From: Cercophora sp. LCS_1
Lineage: Eukaryota > Ascomycota > Sordariomycetes > Sordariales > Lasiosphaeriaceae
Assembly (NCBI GenBank): GCA_036250225.1
Contig: JAPZLL010000017.1
Coordinates: 1-64,000 of the forward strand
Length of the DNA: 64,000 nucleotides
Reading direction: 5' to 3'
The notes below the pieces were generated by a model. It made no database searches. It was not told where the DNA came from and saw only the letters and a list, made by a program, of their open reading frames with translations. This document shows, one piece after another, positions 34,159-45,723 of this stretch (the first letter of the stretch is position 1; each line of letters begins with the position of its first letter). Both the position numbers and the translations under genes were made by a program.

Positions 34159-35496
34159 TCAAGCATATACATAACACAACGGCCCACCCCCCACCGTGTT
34201 CATCAAATCCCTAATCTTCACCCTCGGCGCCAACGGCGATATATCAATGAAATCATCCACCGTCGTATTCGCGCTCGGCGGGACATCCAAAAACGTATTC
34301 GTCCCAAACACACCCTGCCTATTTGGGAAATCCAACATCTGCCAGATCCAATACACCCTGTCCACCTGCGCGTGGTGCACGTAGAAGGCGGGGTCGCCCG
34401 GGGAAATGAAGGGGTCGGCGCCGGGATCGCCGCCGATGGTGAAGTGGCCTCCGCCGTGGACGCCGAGGGCTTGGCGGACATAGCGGGGGTCGCCTTGGAG
34501 GATGGCTTGGAAGCGTTCGATGGTGGGGTTTTGGAGGATGAGCTGGGTGGTGTTGCGGAAGGTTGTCCCTGCGGTTGGCGTTAGTTGGGGGAGGGAAAGG
34601 GTGGGGACGAAGGGAAAAGGGGGGAAGAGACTCACAATTGGAAGCGACTCCGGCGTTGAGATCACGCTTCAAACAACGCGGGTGGTCGTTCAGCGGGTCT
34701 GGGACGCTTGTTGGGGTCGTTGTCCCGTATTGCGCAAGCGCCACGGGGCCGATGTGAACCGTCATCGTCGCGAAGGGACCCGTCTTGACGCACCCGCCGC
34801 CCGACCCAGGAGGAAGCGGAATCAGGGCGTCAGGGTTGAACGGCTCGGTGAGGATCAAGCCTTCATGGGGAATCGCCTCTCCGTTCCCGCTCAAAGAAGT
34901 ATCAGACCCGTCGAACACAGGGGAAGCAGCCGGGTTCTTGACATCCAAGCCCCATTCCCAGTAGGGAAAGTCGCCTTTGTATCCGCAGTCGTTGCGGAGG
35001 CGCTGCTCGTAGGTGTAGGTGAAGTAGCGATGCCAGGTGAGGAATGTACCCGTGAGGTGGATGGTGCCAGTTTGCTGCAGGTGGATGGCGACAAAGTCGT
35101 CAAATAGGGACTTGGAGCCTGGGAAGGAGAGCAGGCTGGGCTTGGTCTGAAGGCACTTGACGGCAGCGATGTAGGCTCTTCTGTCTGGCTTGGAGAGAGT
35201 GCGCCTGAGATGTGAGGTGGCGTAAGTGGCTAGCTCACGGTGTAAGCGTCGAGTGGTACTGACCATTCCCTGCGAACTCTGATGTTGGCTTTATTGCACT
35301 TGCCAGCCTGGCGACGCATCTTCTGCGGTGTGATGGCATCGGTATTGGTAGACGCCATCTGGTTGAGTGCGGTGAGAGCCTTGCCCTGATCAATATCGGC
35401 AGCCGTGAAGTCCGACTCTTTGGGGGGAGCGGCCACAGCTGAGCCCAACAGGCATAGTGCAAACAGCAGCCAAGCGTACCGCTTGAGAGCCGCCAT
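34159..35496 (-). CDS. Secreted tyrosinase-like copper enzyme
   Basis: Exons 35496-35264, 35204-34636 and 34568-34159 (introns 59 and 67 bp) encode 403 residues. A signal peptide (MAALKRYAWLLFALCLLGSAVAA) precedes the tyrosinase central domain. The CuA site has HLTGTFLTWHRYFTYTYEQRL with an upstream His in FVAIHLQQTG. The CuB site has GVHGGGHFTIGG and later FYVHHAQVDRVYWIW. The fold ends with a conserved C-terminal VKIRDLMNT motif. Short secreted fungal tyrosinases of this kind oxidise phenols or catechols outside the cell. No C-terminal propeptide of the long intracellular type is present. Without a gatekeeper comparison, monophenolase activity is unproved. Confidence 0.87.
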
Positions 35497-37805
35497 CTTC
35501 GGAGAATTGGCTGACCCAAAGAAACGAACTGTGGTTAGAAAGGAGGGTGAGAAACGAAAGATGGTCGACGGAAAGGGCGACGGGTGAGGAGATCGTCACT
35601 CTCGACCCGAAGGCGATGCATCGCTGGTTCTTGTAGTTGAAGAGGCCGTACCACAACAACCAGGACCATTCCGGAAGATCCCTGTCTTCGTGTCCGCCAA
35701 GCATTTTTGACCTGTGTGTCTTGCTCCAGTGCCAGGGACCGAGGTTTGGTGACTACAAAGAATGCAACTCTGGCTCTTGTGGAATCCCCAAGTCGGCAAG
35801 TCACCCGAGCATCGCGATGTATTGCTGAGGCGCGGCCCGGCGAAACCCACGAGGTGTGTAAATTTAGCAAGGATGGGCTGGGCAATGATTGTCGCAGTGA
35901 GTGGGGGGAGGCACGGGAGGTTTCAATGCGCTCAGGTCCCCGACAAGCCAGGGTACGCAGATGCAGCCCGGTTTCAGCTTCACCTGTCGTCCTGTAGAAC
36001 GCGAGTGCCGGCGTTGGTACGAGCCAGGATGCTTGCTACCCTCCTTTGCGGGGAAATTGTAAGGTCCGTGCTATCCACTCTGAAGGTCAGCGCGGAACAA
36101 AAAGACCGGTGATCGACAGATATGCACTCGCTTGCGTCTTGACACTTGCAAATAAAAGCAATGTGCTGGGGGGCCACGGTCTCTGTACCATGTATTGTAC
36201 AATACCTAGAGTAGTTTGGGCTCACCTACCCGCTGTCACCGGCCCTGTCAAGCCCCTCTCGTGGGTGTCAAGCTGTTTCCCGGGCCTGAACCCTACCTAG
36301 AACCTACCAAAACACGACCATGTTTGAGCTAACGCCACGACCAGCGGAGCCACCAAGGGTACGGCACACACGGAATACGCAGGGCCTATTGTTCCCCACA
36401 CACCATCACCCACATCCCGACGACCCGTCATCCAGTCGGCATCAACTCAGGGGCGCGGGGGTCGTAGCATTACCACATGGTCAACCACACCTCGACGCAC
36501 GTCCCTCCATGTTTGGTGTTCAGTACTTGCGTGGCCATGCCGATCGCTGTCCATCTTCGTTGCCCAACCTTTGTTGCCCACATAATTTCCGGTGTTGGGG
36601 TGCGGATACGAGTACGGACTCAATAGTGAAGATGTCAACAAGCCATACTAGCCCGCATCCATGGTTCTATTGTTTCCCAAACCGTGACACACATAGGACA
36701 AAGGTATTGTTCTCCGAGTCAGGTGCCACTCTTCAACCCGGATCAGCCGATACACCGGTCACGAGATGGTGACTCCTGCATTATGTGTCCGTCGACGTTG
36801 AATCCCTTCACAATAGACTCGGGCCACAGAGGATCTGTAGGGTGCGGGGCGTTTGGCTATCCGCAGGCCATTTCCATATCGCTCAATCTGGAGAGCTTAG
36901 TTTCTCCTTCTCGTAGGGCTGACGTCGCCAATCGTGAAAGCTCAGGGTAAGCAGTTGATTCCAGGGCAAGTTTCTCCAGATCCCACCCGTGAGCTCGTAC
37001 GTAAATGATCCTCTCGAGGATGGTCGGGCGCACGTGGTGGCTCGCGCTCGTGATAAGTGCGTCGCTTTACCCTAAAGCTAACCGACTGCGAGGCCGGAGT
37101 TACCACCATCATGGACCATTTCAAACCGATACTGTTATATGATAATATTAACCTTTGGACTATCTTAATTCGCACACGTGGTCTTAGTCACCTACTTAGC
37201 GAACTTCCCATCCCGTCTTCCCACTGGGTACGTACTTATATCTGCGACAGAAATTTTACCTAAGACCTCTCAATCTTGCTTATTCTGCCGCTGAGGGCTA
37301 CGTGCCGTTTCTGCCAGTAGGAAAATTAAGACCTGGTTCTTACCATGCTTATTCTGCCATTGTGAGTTATGTACCTTTTCTGCCGGCAGAAAGAGCTACT
37401 CACGCTATGTACCGTTTCTTCGAGGCCGAACGGGGAGGCGAGCGACGGTTCAAGACCCCCGGCCCGGTGTCCCCAGGCCCCACGACCCCCGGCCCTGTCG
37501 CCCCTGCCCCCGCGCCTGGCCCGGAAGAGTTCCCGCTGCCACCCCTGAGGACAATATGCCATGCAAGCTCAAAATGTGGCGACACGGCATCTACAGCTTT
37601 CCCGAGCTCTCATGTTTAGAGAGAAGAGCGAGTAGTAGTTATATAGCAATGATAGATTGTGAAGGTAGTATGGTAAACTCGGCTGCTCCATAATTAGTGG
37701 TTCCTATCACTTTCTGCCTCCCACATTCTTCCGAGCAAAAGGACACACTTTTCTTCTCCCAAATACCTCTTGTTATCCAAAAGAAAGAAACTCATCCTGA
37801 CTGAA
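35497..37805. other. Long intergenic stretch with short direct repeats
   Basis: No supported gene in 2.3 kb. Two related blocks of about 55 bp (37262-37315 and 37327-37384) share TTAAGACCT/TAAGACCT, GCTTATTCTGCC and TTTCTGCC. The second runs into the palindrome TTCTGCCGGCAGAA. A proline/glycine-coding GCCCC-rich patch at 37455-37530 is low complexity. Confidence 0.4.
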
Positions 37806-40205
37806 TCACTTCTTGAAAATGCGCACAGTCTTGGCCGTGCTGGGCACCCCATCCTTCAACACAAACAGCATCCAATAGCCCGGCAGCGCGATGAAATCCT
37901 CGGCAGGGATCTTGGCCGTATACTTCCTATCGGCGGGGTTGCCCTGTGTGACAAGCTTGACCGGGATACGGCGCAGGTCATTGTTCAGTGCGTGGGTCGC
38001 AGCGCTGTACCGGATCAGGCTGGCGACGGGGTCGACCGGTACGTCTGTCTGGATGGAAATCTCCGTGCCAAGCTGGTGTTCGCTGATCTTGTTATCCAGG
38101 ATGATGGGGCGCTTGGCCAAGGTCTTGCCGTCTTGGGTGAAGAGGCAGGATGGCTGGTAGATCTGGGCGTCGTAATGGTTGGCTTCGTCGTGTTCCTGCT
38201 TCAGCCCGCTGCCGCCGACAAGCACAGTTGCGTCGGGCAGGAGCATGGCCCACGAGTGGTATACCCGTGGAATCGAGTGTCTGGCGGCGTCCCTCCATTC
38301 GTTTGTCGACGGTGTGTAGATCTCGGGAGTCGCTACCCAGGTGTCTTCGAAGAAGGGCTCGCCGTGTAGCTGGCCGCCGACGACAAAGATCTCGCCGTTG
38401 GGGAGGACGGCAGCGTTGGAGAAAACGCGCGCAAACTTCATCGACGATAACCTCTTGGGTTCCACGATCTGACCGGGCTCACCGAGGGTCATGCCGTAGA
38501 CGTGGTTCGTTGCTGGCAGCCGGAAAGCCGGGTTGTTCTTCTTGTCCTCAGCATTGACCCACCAGTGGTAGTTGGGAGCGCCACCCGCTGTGAGGATGGA
38601 GCCGCTGGCAGCATCGTACATGACGGCGCAACCGCCCACGGCATCGCTGTCATCTGCTCGTACGCCTCCGTCCTTGGCCTCTTCGGACCCGCTGGTGAGA
38701 CGGAACCAGTTCATCTTCTTGGAAGGGCCGGCATGGAACACATAGTCGTTCTTCCAAGCATACAGCCACGGGTGATGTTGCTGCCAGTCCCTGTTTTCAC
38801 ACCCAGGTCTCCCCTTCCACTGCGGATCGCACTGGCCCGGGTCCATCTTGATGCGGGATGCCGGAATCTTAGTGCCTAGCGAAGTCCACACTTTTCCATC
38901 CCATACCTCACCGTTTTTATCATCACCGCCACCCGACCAGGTTCCCCCGATCATGAACGTCCTGCCATCGGGCAGGTACGTCTGGCCCTGGTATCCTCGC
39001 TTTTGCACAATCCTATTCGGTTCTGGTCTCACCCAGCCCTTGTCGGTGTCGTAAAAGGTGAACCTGTCTGACGTGGACCCTCCAGTGAAGAGGACCGCGC
39101 CGTTCTCGTCCATCGACGTCCCGGGGCAGAACACATCATGGTCGATTGATCCGATGACTTGTTCGGTGACATTTCCGCTCGCAGGATCCCACTCGGCCAT
39201 TAATGTGTTCCTGTGGATATCAGCCTGGTAATTGTCGAAGGTGTAGGACGCCACCGTCACCAAGCGGCCGGACTTTGGGTTCAACCACGCGGTGACGGGC
39301 ACGAGGGGGAAGTCCACCGTCTCGCCCCATCTTCCTCCGAAGGGTGGAGTTTCCGGGATTGGCAGGGTCCAGATGTTGACGTTGCTGATGGTGACAAACC
39401 CCACATCTTTGCCTTTCACTTCATGCGTGTCCACGACTGTAAGCTTCACATAACGGGCTTTGCGAGGCTCGAACGTGGCAACTTTGGAAAGGAGCCAACT
39501 TGTCAGCGTCACGATGGCTTGGCTAATACGTTCCGGGATACTCGAACACATACCTCCAACTCTATCTCTCCAAGCGCCACGCGCAACGGGCTGCCACTGT
39601 TCTGCCGTCGTCGCACGAACCTCGACCAGGTGCTTCCGGGCCGCGCCTCCCTCGCCATCTTGCCACGACTCTAGGCTCGGTTCCACCCTCAAGCTGTGAA
39701 TCATGACTTCTCTTCCGAGGTCGATGGCGATCCAGTGAGAGGCACCGGGCTTGGTTTCGCTTTGCCAGAATGTCCGGTCTCCATCGGCGTCGATCGCTTT
39801 GCCGCACGTGTCTTGCCCGGTGCTGCATTCTGGTTTCCAGCCAGCGCGGTCTGATACGAGCTCCGCATTCCAGAGTTTTGCAGTGATTTGAATGGGCTTG
39901 TCAACCGTGCCCCCCTCGTGATGTTGGCCGCAATGAAGGACGGAATTGTACGCCAGACCAGCAAAGGTGGCGATCGGCCGCCCAAAGAATATGGCAAAAG
40001 CAGCGGCAGCCGACAGGAAGAAGACCTTGACAGCAAGGGGAGGTTGTCGGGCCTTCCCCGCAGTGGTCTGCGGCGTCGGTGGCGGTAAGATCCAAGTGAT
40101 CTTCTCTGCGTCGCTGGAGACAAGGAGTTGCTTCTCCGAATCCGACGCAACATCGGGCTCGGAGGGGGTTCCTGCCTCGTAGAAGAGGCGGCCGAGATTA
40201 ATCAT
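37806..40205 (-). CDS. Membrane-anchored AA5 copper-radical oxidase (galactose oxidase-like)
   Basis: The frame is open for 799 residues. A 72-bp in-frame intron (39482-39553, GTATGT...AAAG) probably gives 775, restoring continuity before ATFEPRKARYVKLT. Residues 58-85 form a transmembrane helix, implying a type II membrane protein. An F5/8 type C (discoidin-like) domain follows, with CGKAIDADGDRTFWQS and WIAIDLGREVMIHSLRVEP, then kelch blades and a C-terminal DUF1929 domain. Catalytic residues of the AA5 family are recognisable: the thioether Cys in VFCPGTSMDENG, the Tyr in KRGYQGQTYLPDG, the Tyr-His pair in RVYHSWAMLLPDA and the His in SAATHALNNDLRR. It would oxidise alcohols or carbohydrates to aldehydes, producing hydrogen peroxide. 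Confidence 0.88.
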   Translation of the reverse strand: MINLGRLFYEAGTPSEPDVASDSEKQLLVSSDAEKITWILPPPTPQTTAGKARQPPLAVKVFFLSAAAAFAIFFGRPIATFAGLAYNSVLHCGQHHEGGTVDKPIQITAKLWNAELVSDRAGWKPECSTGQDTCGKAIDADGDRTFWQSETKPGASHWIAIDLGREVMIHSLRVEPSLESWQDGEGGAARKHLVEVRATTAEQWQPVARGAWRDRVGGMCSSIPERISQAIVTLTSWLLSKVATFEPRKARYVKLTVVDTHEVKGKDVGFVTISNVNIWTLPIPETPPFGGRWGETVDFPLVPVTAWLNPKSGRLVTVASYTFDNYQADIHRNTLMAEWDPASGNVTEQVIGSIDHDVFCPGTSMDENGAVLFTGGSTSDRFTFYDTDKGWVRPEPNRIVQKRGYQGQTYLPDGRTFMIGGTWSGGGDDKNGEVWDGKVWTSLGTKIPASRIKMDPGQCDPQWKGRPGCENRDWQQHHPWLYAWKNDYVFHAGPSKKMNWFRLTSGSEEAKDGGVRADDSDAVGGCAVMYDAASGSILTAGGAPNYHWWVNAEDKKNNPAFRLPATNHVYGMTLGEPGQIVEPKRLSSMKFARVFSNAAVLPNGEIFVVGGQLHGEPFFEDTWVATPEIYTPSTNEWRDAARHSIPRVYHSWAMLLPDATVLVGGSGLKQEHDEANHYDAQIYQPSCLFTQDGKTLAKRPIILDNKISEHQLGTEISIQTDVPVDPVASLIRYSAATHALNNDLRRIPVKLVTQGNPADRKYTAKIPAEDFIALPGYWMLFVLKDGVPSTAKTVRIFKK

Positions 40206-41236
40206 TTTGCTTCACTGTCCCGCAGTGTAAAAGACGGGTGGGTACTTTAGCGATGCTTGACTGAGGGAAGTTACCTCTGGCCTTCGGCTGGGACTGAGAA
40301 AGGGGAAGCGGAGAATCGTTCTTGTCGTTCCTTCAACGTCGTTCCTTCAACGTCGTACGGACAAGTGAGAACGCTTGACAGGGAGAGACCCAAGGCCCCA
40401 CATGTGCCGTTTGCGCTGTGGTATTTATTATGATGGTTTGCACGAATTGCTCAAAGGTTAAGAGAGCGGCTGCGCACAGCTAAAATCCCCTAGTTTCGAT
40501 TTGCTGGGCAGCAGACGAATCAGAGCGCAAGACATGGCTTGCTCGGTTGGCCAGTGATGTGACCGGAAACTGCGGGCAGTGCAGGTGATAACACGCTAGT
40601 GCAACCCCAAGTGCATCAATCTGACCGGAACGAGGCGCCACTGCGGAAATTGGTGATATCTAACAGTTGGTAAGTAGCACAGAGCGGCCACCCCGATGCA
40701 AGCGATATTCGAGTCAGGCGAGGATTTGATAAGCCTCTGTCGATAGCGGGAAGGAAACCGCACCCCCATATTCAGTGCTGCCCTCCCATTGGGGGCTTTC
40801 AGGCCTGGAGATACATAATGCGCAGGCTGAGCCTGACCCCCGCAGCTGCAGCTGCGGCTGCTCGCACATTCAGCCCGCCACATGCGCGGGGTGAGAGCTG
40901 ATGAGGGGTCTAGATTTGCGACTTTTTTCTCTTGCGAGATACTGAAGCCGAAAGAGGCCGACAACATGAAGGAGTGCCCTCACGCCTCACTGCCTGCCAT
41001 GTCAAAAATGGGGAGCCGAGTCCACGCCAACCTCCCAAATCACGGGCGGTCGTCTGACCTACCAAATGCCCCTCGATCGTAAGAAGCCGGGGTTGTGTGG
41101 CTGCGGTAACTGAGATGGACTACGATCGGGGATGACTCGACGACTTCAAATGAATTAATAATGAGAAGGTGGCTAATACCGTCCTTGAAAGACTGACAAG
41201 AAGAACAATAGATAATTACCGGCATCTGTCAAGACA
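40206..41236. other. Intergenic region between oxidase and peroxidase
   Basis: The left half is promoter of the AA5 oxidase; a short tandem CGTTCCTTCAACGTCGTTCCTTCAACGTCG lies near 40325-40355. No gene recognised. Confidence 0.4.
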
Positions 41237-42947
41237 TTATGCACTCCCATTTCCGACCTTTGCATCAGACAACGCTCCCCTCAAAGCCGCGATGGAGGGG
41301 GCAAAGAAATATTCACCGCCCCTGAAGGTCACCAGCTGTGATTTGCCGGTCGGCAAAATCACCACTTCCTTCCCCTCGGTGATCTTTGTCTTCATGTCCT
41401 CTGGTGAGGCTGCCTGGCCAACGATTGGATCGACGCCGGAATCCTTGCCGGGAGGGAAATCCCTGTTGTTGCACCAAAAGCTCTGCATGTGCTGGAAGCC
41501 GTCCTCGACGTATGCCTGATAGCACGCGAACAAGAGCCCGCGCTTTGACTCCGGGGCATCGACTTCGCCTGGCACGTAGTCAGGGCCGTATGGGATCCCG
41601 CTGCGGATCATCTTGGAAAATTTGAGCCCCTGATCAGAGCTGTTCGAGTTGGATATGCGCGGGTTGGTCTTGCGGATGTGAGCGGCAAGCGGGCACATGT
41701 GCGGTGGAGCATCAAGATTCTCGTAGCTGAATTTGTTCATCTTCTTCACTTTCTCATGGTCCACGTCAGGAGCGTCAGAGGTATGGTAGTCTGGCACTGT
41801 GATTGGGGCACCTGTAGGGGGGGACTTGTTAGCAAATATGAACTGGGAGTGGTGTATTTTGAGGCTGCATACCACTCGGCCACCGTCCCATGAGTTTCGC
41901 ACCCATGTGCTCTGGGCTTTCGCACCCATACTTTGCGAAGTCCTGCTTCAAGGCATTAAAAGCCTTGACGTTTTGTTCGAGCTTGCGAAAGACCAGGAAA
42001 GACCCCTGGTGCATCCATTCGGGGCGCTGGATGCCCCCTTCGAAAGTGCGAGTATCTTTTGTCACAAGGAGAATTTGCGGGTTGGTGACCATGCTGGGAG
42101 TGGCCAGAACCGCTTTATCGTCATCGACCCCCTCAATCAGGGGCTGTGAGATGCCATCCTCGAACCCGAAACTGCCGCGGAGATTCAGAATCAGCCCATG
42201 TGCCTTTCCACATCATTCTCGACAAGAAGGACCCCTACTGTTCTTTGCCACGGTGAGGCTCCTGCCTGGTGGCGCCATCCAAGCGACCCTCGATCCCTCC
42301 AGGTACGTCACTGATGAGTCCCGTCTCATGACCCAGTGAGATTTTTATATCCTGCAAGCGTTGGTCTACATCCTGAATGCAACTTCCAGCGACCTTGAGC
42401 ATTCCGTGGATCACTTGAGTGTCCGCGAACAGCGAGTCCAGGCCAGTTGTCGGATCGTTCAACCGAATGTCCAATCTCATGCCGCTAGCAAAGGACGGAT
42501 CGGTCCTCTCCCTGATCAATGTGAGCTTCAGGCTCTTGGGCTTGGAAAGCCCCGATTGAATCTAGACGTGCATCAGCCGGCCGCCAGCAGGTTCAAGGTT
42601 GCAGTGCTCACAGTTTCCAAGCCCTTGTAGGTGAAGGCAATCAGCGCGTTTGGCATGGGCAATTTTTCCGATCCAGCAGGTCCCGCTGCTTGCTTGTGGC
42701 TGCTGATATCGACCCAGTTGTTTTGGACCATGGGCAAGCTTGAAATGAGATGTGACTGATTGACAACCATATTCCTCAGCTCGCGAGCAAAGTCTGCTGC
42801 ACGTTCCTGATTGATCGTAAACAGATAATATGCCTCATTGTACTTTGGAAACCCCTTGCTCCAGAGATCACCCTGAATGTCGTTTAGGTTTCCGAGTACC
42901 GGGTGAACAGTGGGAGGGACAGTGGGAGGGTCGACGAGGGCGGACAT
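41237..42947 (-). CDS. DyP-type (dye-decolourising) peroxidase
   Basis: Four exons, 42947-42612, 42561-42239, 42171-41873 and 41811-41237 (introns 50, 67 and 61 bp), encode 510 residues. LGNLNDIQGDLWSKGFPK at the start is the typical family opening. The second splice joins GKE to HFGFEDGISQPLIEG, restoring the GXXDG signature with catalytic Asp225. The proximal haem ligand is His364 in CPLAAHIRKTNPR, and the distal Arg lies in MIRSGIPYG. RGLLFACYQAYVEDGFQHMQ and GVDPIVGQ complete the fold. No signal peptide is visible, so the enzyme may be cytosolic or leave by another route. It uses hydrogen peroxide to oxidise dyes and phenolics. The neighbouring AA5 oxidase makes peroxide. Confidence 0.88.
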
Positions 42948-44246
42948 ATTTGGTGATTATGCTGGTGCAGACCGCGAGGACAATGAAACAAAGCGACCAT
43001 AAGATACCCACTTGTCTGAAAATTTCACAGCCGGGGACTAGCTCCCTTTTACGACGTTTCTGGGGAAAGGTGCGATTGAGTCGACAGTGGTGGGCACCAA
43101 AATGCTGACCAACCCCCTTCTTCTTTATGTATGGTATGGCACGGCGCAGGACGCTAGTAAAGACCGACAGGAGACGAGCGATAGGCCCGCTAAACATGCA
43201 GGGCTCGGCACGCTGGAAAGTCTCGACCTCGTCTATCGCGTTTTCAGCTCACTGCAGGACACCCTCTAGTCGCTATTCCTGCAGCTCCAGCTATGGTCGG
43301 CTTCTGGGGCAGCTTGCTTTCGAACTGCCACCTCCCGCTGTGGCACCCGCAGACACCTCTTTGCACTCGATAGACCCGTCCAAGTCCGCTTCCTATCCGA
43401 TGCAGGCAAGCGAAACAGTCAAGAGCCGTCGGCGCTCTTCGGCGGCCCAAGGCCCTCCCAAAGACCAGTTTGCCCTGCCGCCGCCGCACCCTAATGGCTC
43501 ACCCCACATCCATGGATGGGCGCTTTCTCATACTTCGGGAAACAAGCAGTTCACCACCCTAAAATCGACACCATGAATTTCCCTTTCCTTCTTCGGAACT
43601 GAGCGGTTGCTGCCTTGGCCTGAGCCAGACTGAGCCAGACTGAGCGAGGGGGTCACAGTTCTGGGCTGCCTCGGCTACAGTTGCCACGGGCCCAAAATGA
43701 CGATGGATTTACGAGGACCCAGTTTTGGGACCTCTACCACCACCTAACCGCGCTTTCCTTCACTCCAACTACAGGGGAAGAAAAAACCTGCATTTTTAAC
43801 ACGTCGATAAATCATGTATATTATATTCGGATTCCAAAGTGTTGCTCTCGATCCTTTCCAGTATCTCTAAACCCGTTACACCCAGGTCGAGTTGTCCATT
43901 TTTCTAAACAACTTATCATTGTCGGCACTTCTTTCACCAAGCGCAATAATGACCAGATAGTACGGCATATACCACCACGGTTTAGCGCTACGGCTCGGGA
44001 TTGCCAAAGGAGGAAAACGTCCGTCACGGAAATTACCACCATACAAACTTACAAACACTATAAGGATACCTAGCAGTATAGAATGAGATCGCCTGGCCGC
44101 GGACTTAGATTGAACAGAACAACTCACCACCATGACGAAGTTCTGGGGGTGACGAGGTGCATTGTTGTTTTTCCTACGTTGTCTTCCTACGTTGTTATTG
44201 TCGTCGTCCACATGCCTCCCTCCGATCAGAGGAAGGCCTGCCCATA
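42948..44246. other. Intergenic region left of the transposon relic
   Basis: No supported gene. A short tandem CTGAGCCAGA repeat lies near 43620-43640. The right end leads into the hairpin and transposase remnant. Confidence 0.4.
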
Positions 44247-44277
44247 GGTCGGCCTTCTAGGCCGACCGCTGGGTTCT

Positions 44278-45543
44278 GTGTGTGTGTGTGTCGTTTATTA
44301 CCAGTTCAATATAAAGGTCAAATACGGGATCCTCGATGACGATATGTACAACTTCGACGAGACTGGCTTTATGATGGGCATTATCATTGCCACCATGGTA
44401 GTCACTACCTCGGACGGCCGCAGCAGGGCCAAACAGGCCCAGCCTGGCAATCGAGAGTGGGCTACAGTCATCCAAGGAGTGAACGCCTTGGGCTGGGCCA
44501 TCCCGCCATTCATCATCTTGGCCGGGCAATATCACCTCGCCAATTGGTATCGAGAGTGCAACCTTCCGGCCAATTGGCGCATTGCAACAACCGATAATGG
44601 TTGGACTACTAATGAGAAAGGTATAGATTGGATTCGGCACTTCAATTTCCATACAGCATCTCGTACGAAGGGCAAATATCGGCTGCTCATCCTTGACGGC
44701 CACGGTAGCCACCACTCCGAAGAATTCGAGGCCTACTGCCAGGAGTACAATATTATTACACTCTGTATGCCTCCGCACTTTTTTTACCTACTTCAGCTAT
44801 TGGATGTTGGTTGTTTTGGGCCGTTGAAGAAGGCGTATAGCTGCTAGATTGAGCAGTTGATGCGAATGAACATTACACACATCAGCAAGCTGGAATTTTT
44901 CTGTGCGTTCAGAGAGGCGTTTTTTGCTTCGATTACAGAAAAAAATATCCAGGGGGGGTTTGCCGGAGCCGGCCTTGTGCCATACGACCCAGAGAGGGTA
45001 ATATCTAAGCTAGATGTGCGCATTCGGACCCCAATACCCCCAGCCTCAAGCCCAGGTACAGCACTACCTTGGGTCTCCCAAACGCCACACAACCCTCGAG
45101 AGGCCACCTCACAATCAGCACTTATCAAAACTCGAATTTCCAACCATCAGGGCAGCTCTCCAACCTCAATGCTAACTGCTGTGGATCGATTGGCTAAAGG
45201 TACAATGGCTGTAATGCACGAGGTGGCTCTCCTACGTACGGAGGTCTCCGCACTACGAAAGGCCAATGAGGGGCTTAGTAAGCGACGGAGAGTAAAAAAA
45301 ACACGTGTACGGCTTGGAGGGTCACTTACTGTACAAGAGGCACAGGATCTACTGGATTAGAAGGCTGTGGGTGAGCAGGTAGCCCAGGAAATACGACAAA
45401 ATGGTGGTGGTGTAGGGGGGTCTCGTACGAAGATTCAGTGCTGTGGCGTGTGCGGCAAGCCTGGCCATAATGCACGCACGTGCAAGGAGGCTGCAGAATC
45501 GTCTGATTCATCTGTTTCTGATTCAGTTATTGTTATTTCCTAG
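44278..45543 (+). pseudogene. Pogo/Fot1-like DDE transposase remnant
   Basis: The frame encodes the C-terminal two-thirds of a DDE-superfamily transposase. The catalytic Asp lies in DDDMYNFDETGF, the second in LLILDGHGSHHSEEF, the third in LLQLLDVGCFGPLKK. A linker with ALIKTRISNHQGSSPTSML and a C-terminal CCHC zinc knuckle (CGVCGKPGHNARTC) follow, ending at TAG 45541-45543. Two in-frame TAG codons (about 44845 and 45358) sit where the frame continues unbroken; CAG-to-TAG by RIP would explain both. The N-terminal helix-turn-helix half is absent, replaced by a GTGTGT microsatellite. It is inactive. Confidence 0.8.
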
Positions 45544-45723
45544 TGCTGTAGTTGTATAATTGAGGATAGTTGTGGTGGGGTGGTGGAAAGTGGTGCACTC
45601 GCTTGTCTGGTGCACTCGCTTATCACGCACGTAAATAATAAAATATTAATTATCTGGGCGTAGAGGTCCAACTTACTGGATATTTTGGAGGCGGATTGAA
45701 GAAGCCGGGGCCCTAGAAGTGTT

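Noticed and set aside
44271..44290. GTGTGT microsatellite read as part of the transposase start
   Set aside because: It encodes CVCV low complexity and replaces the expected N-terminal DNA-binding region; not a genuine start.
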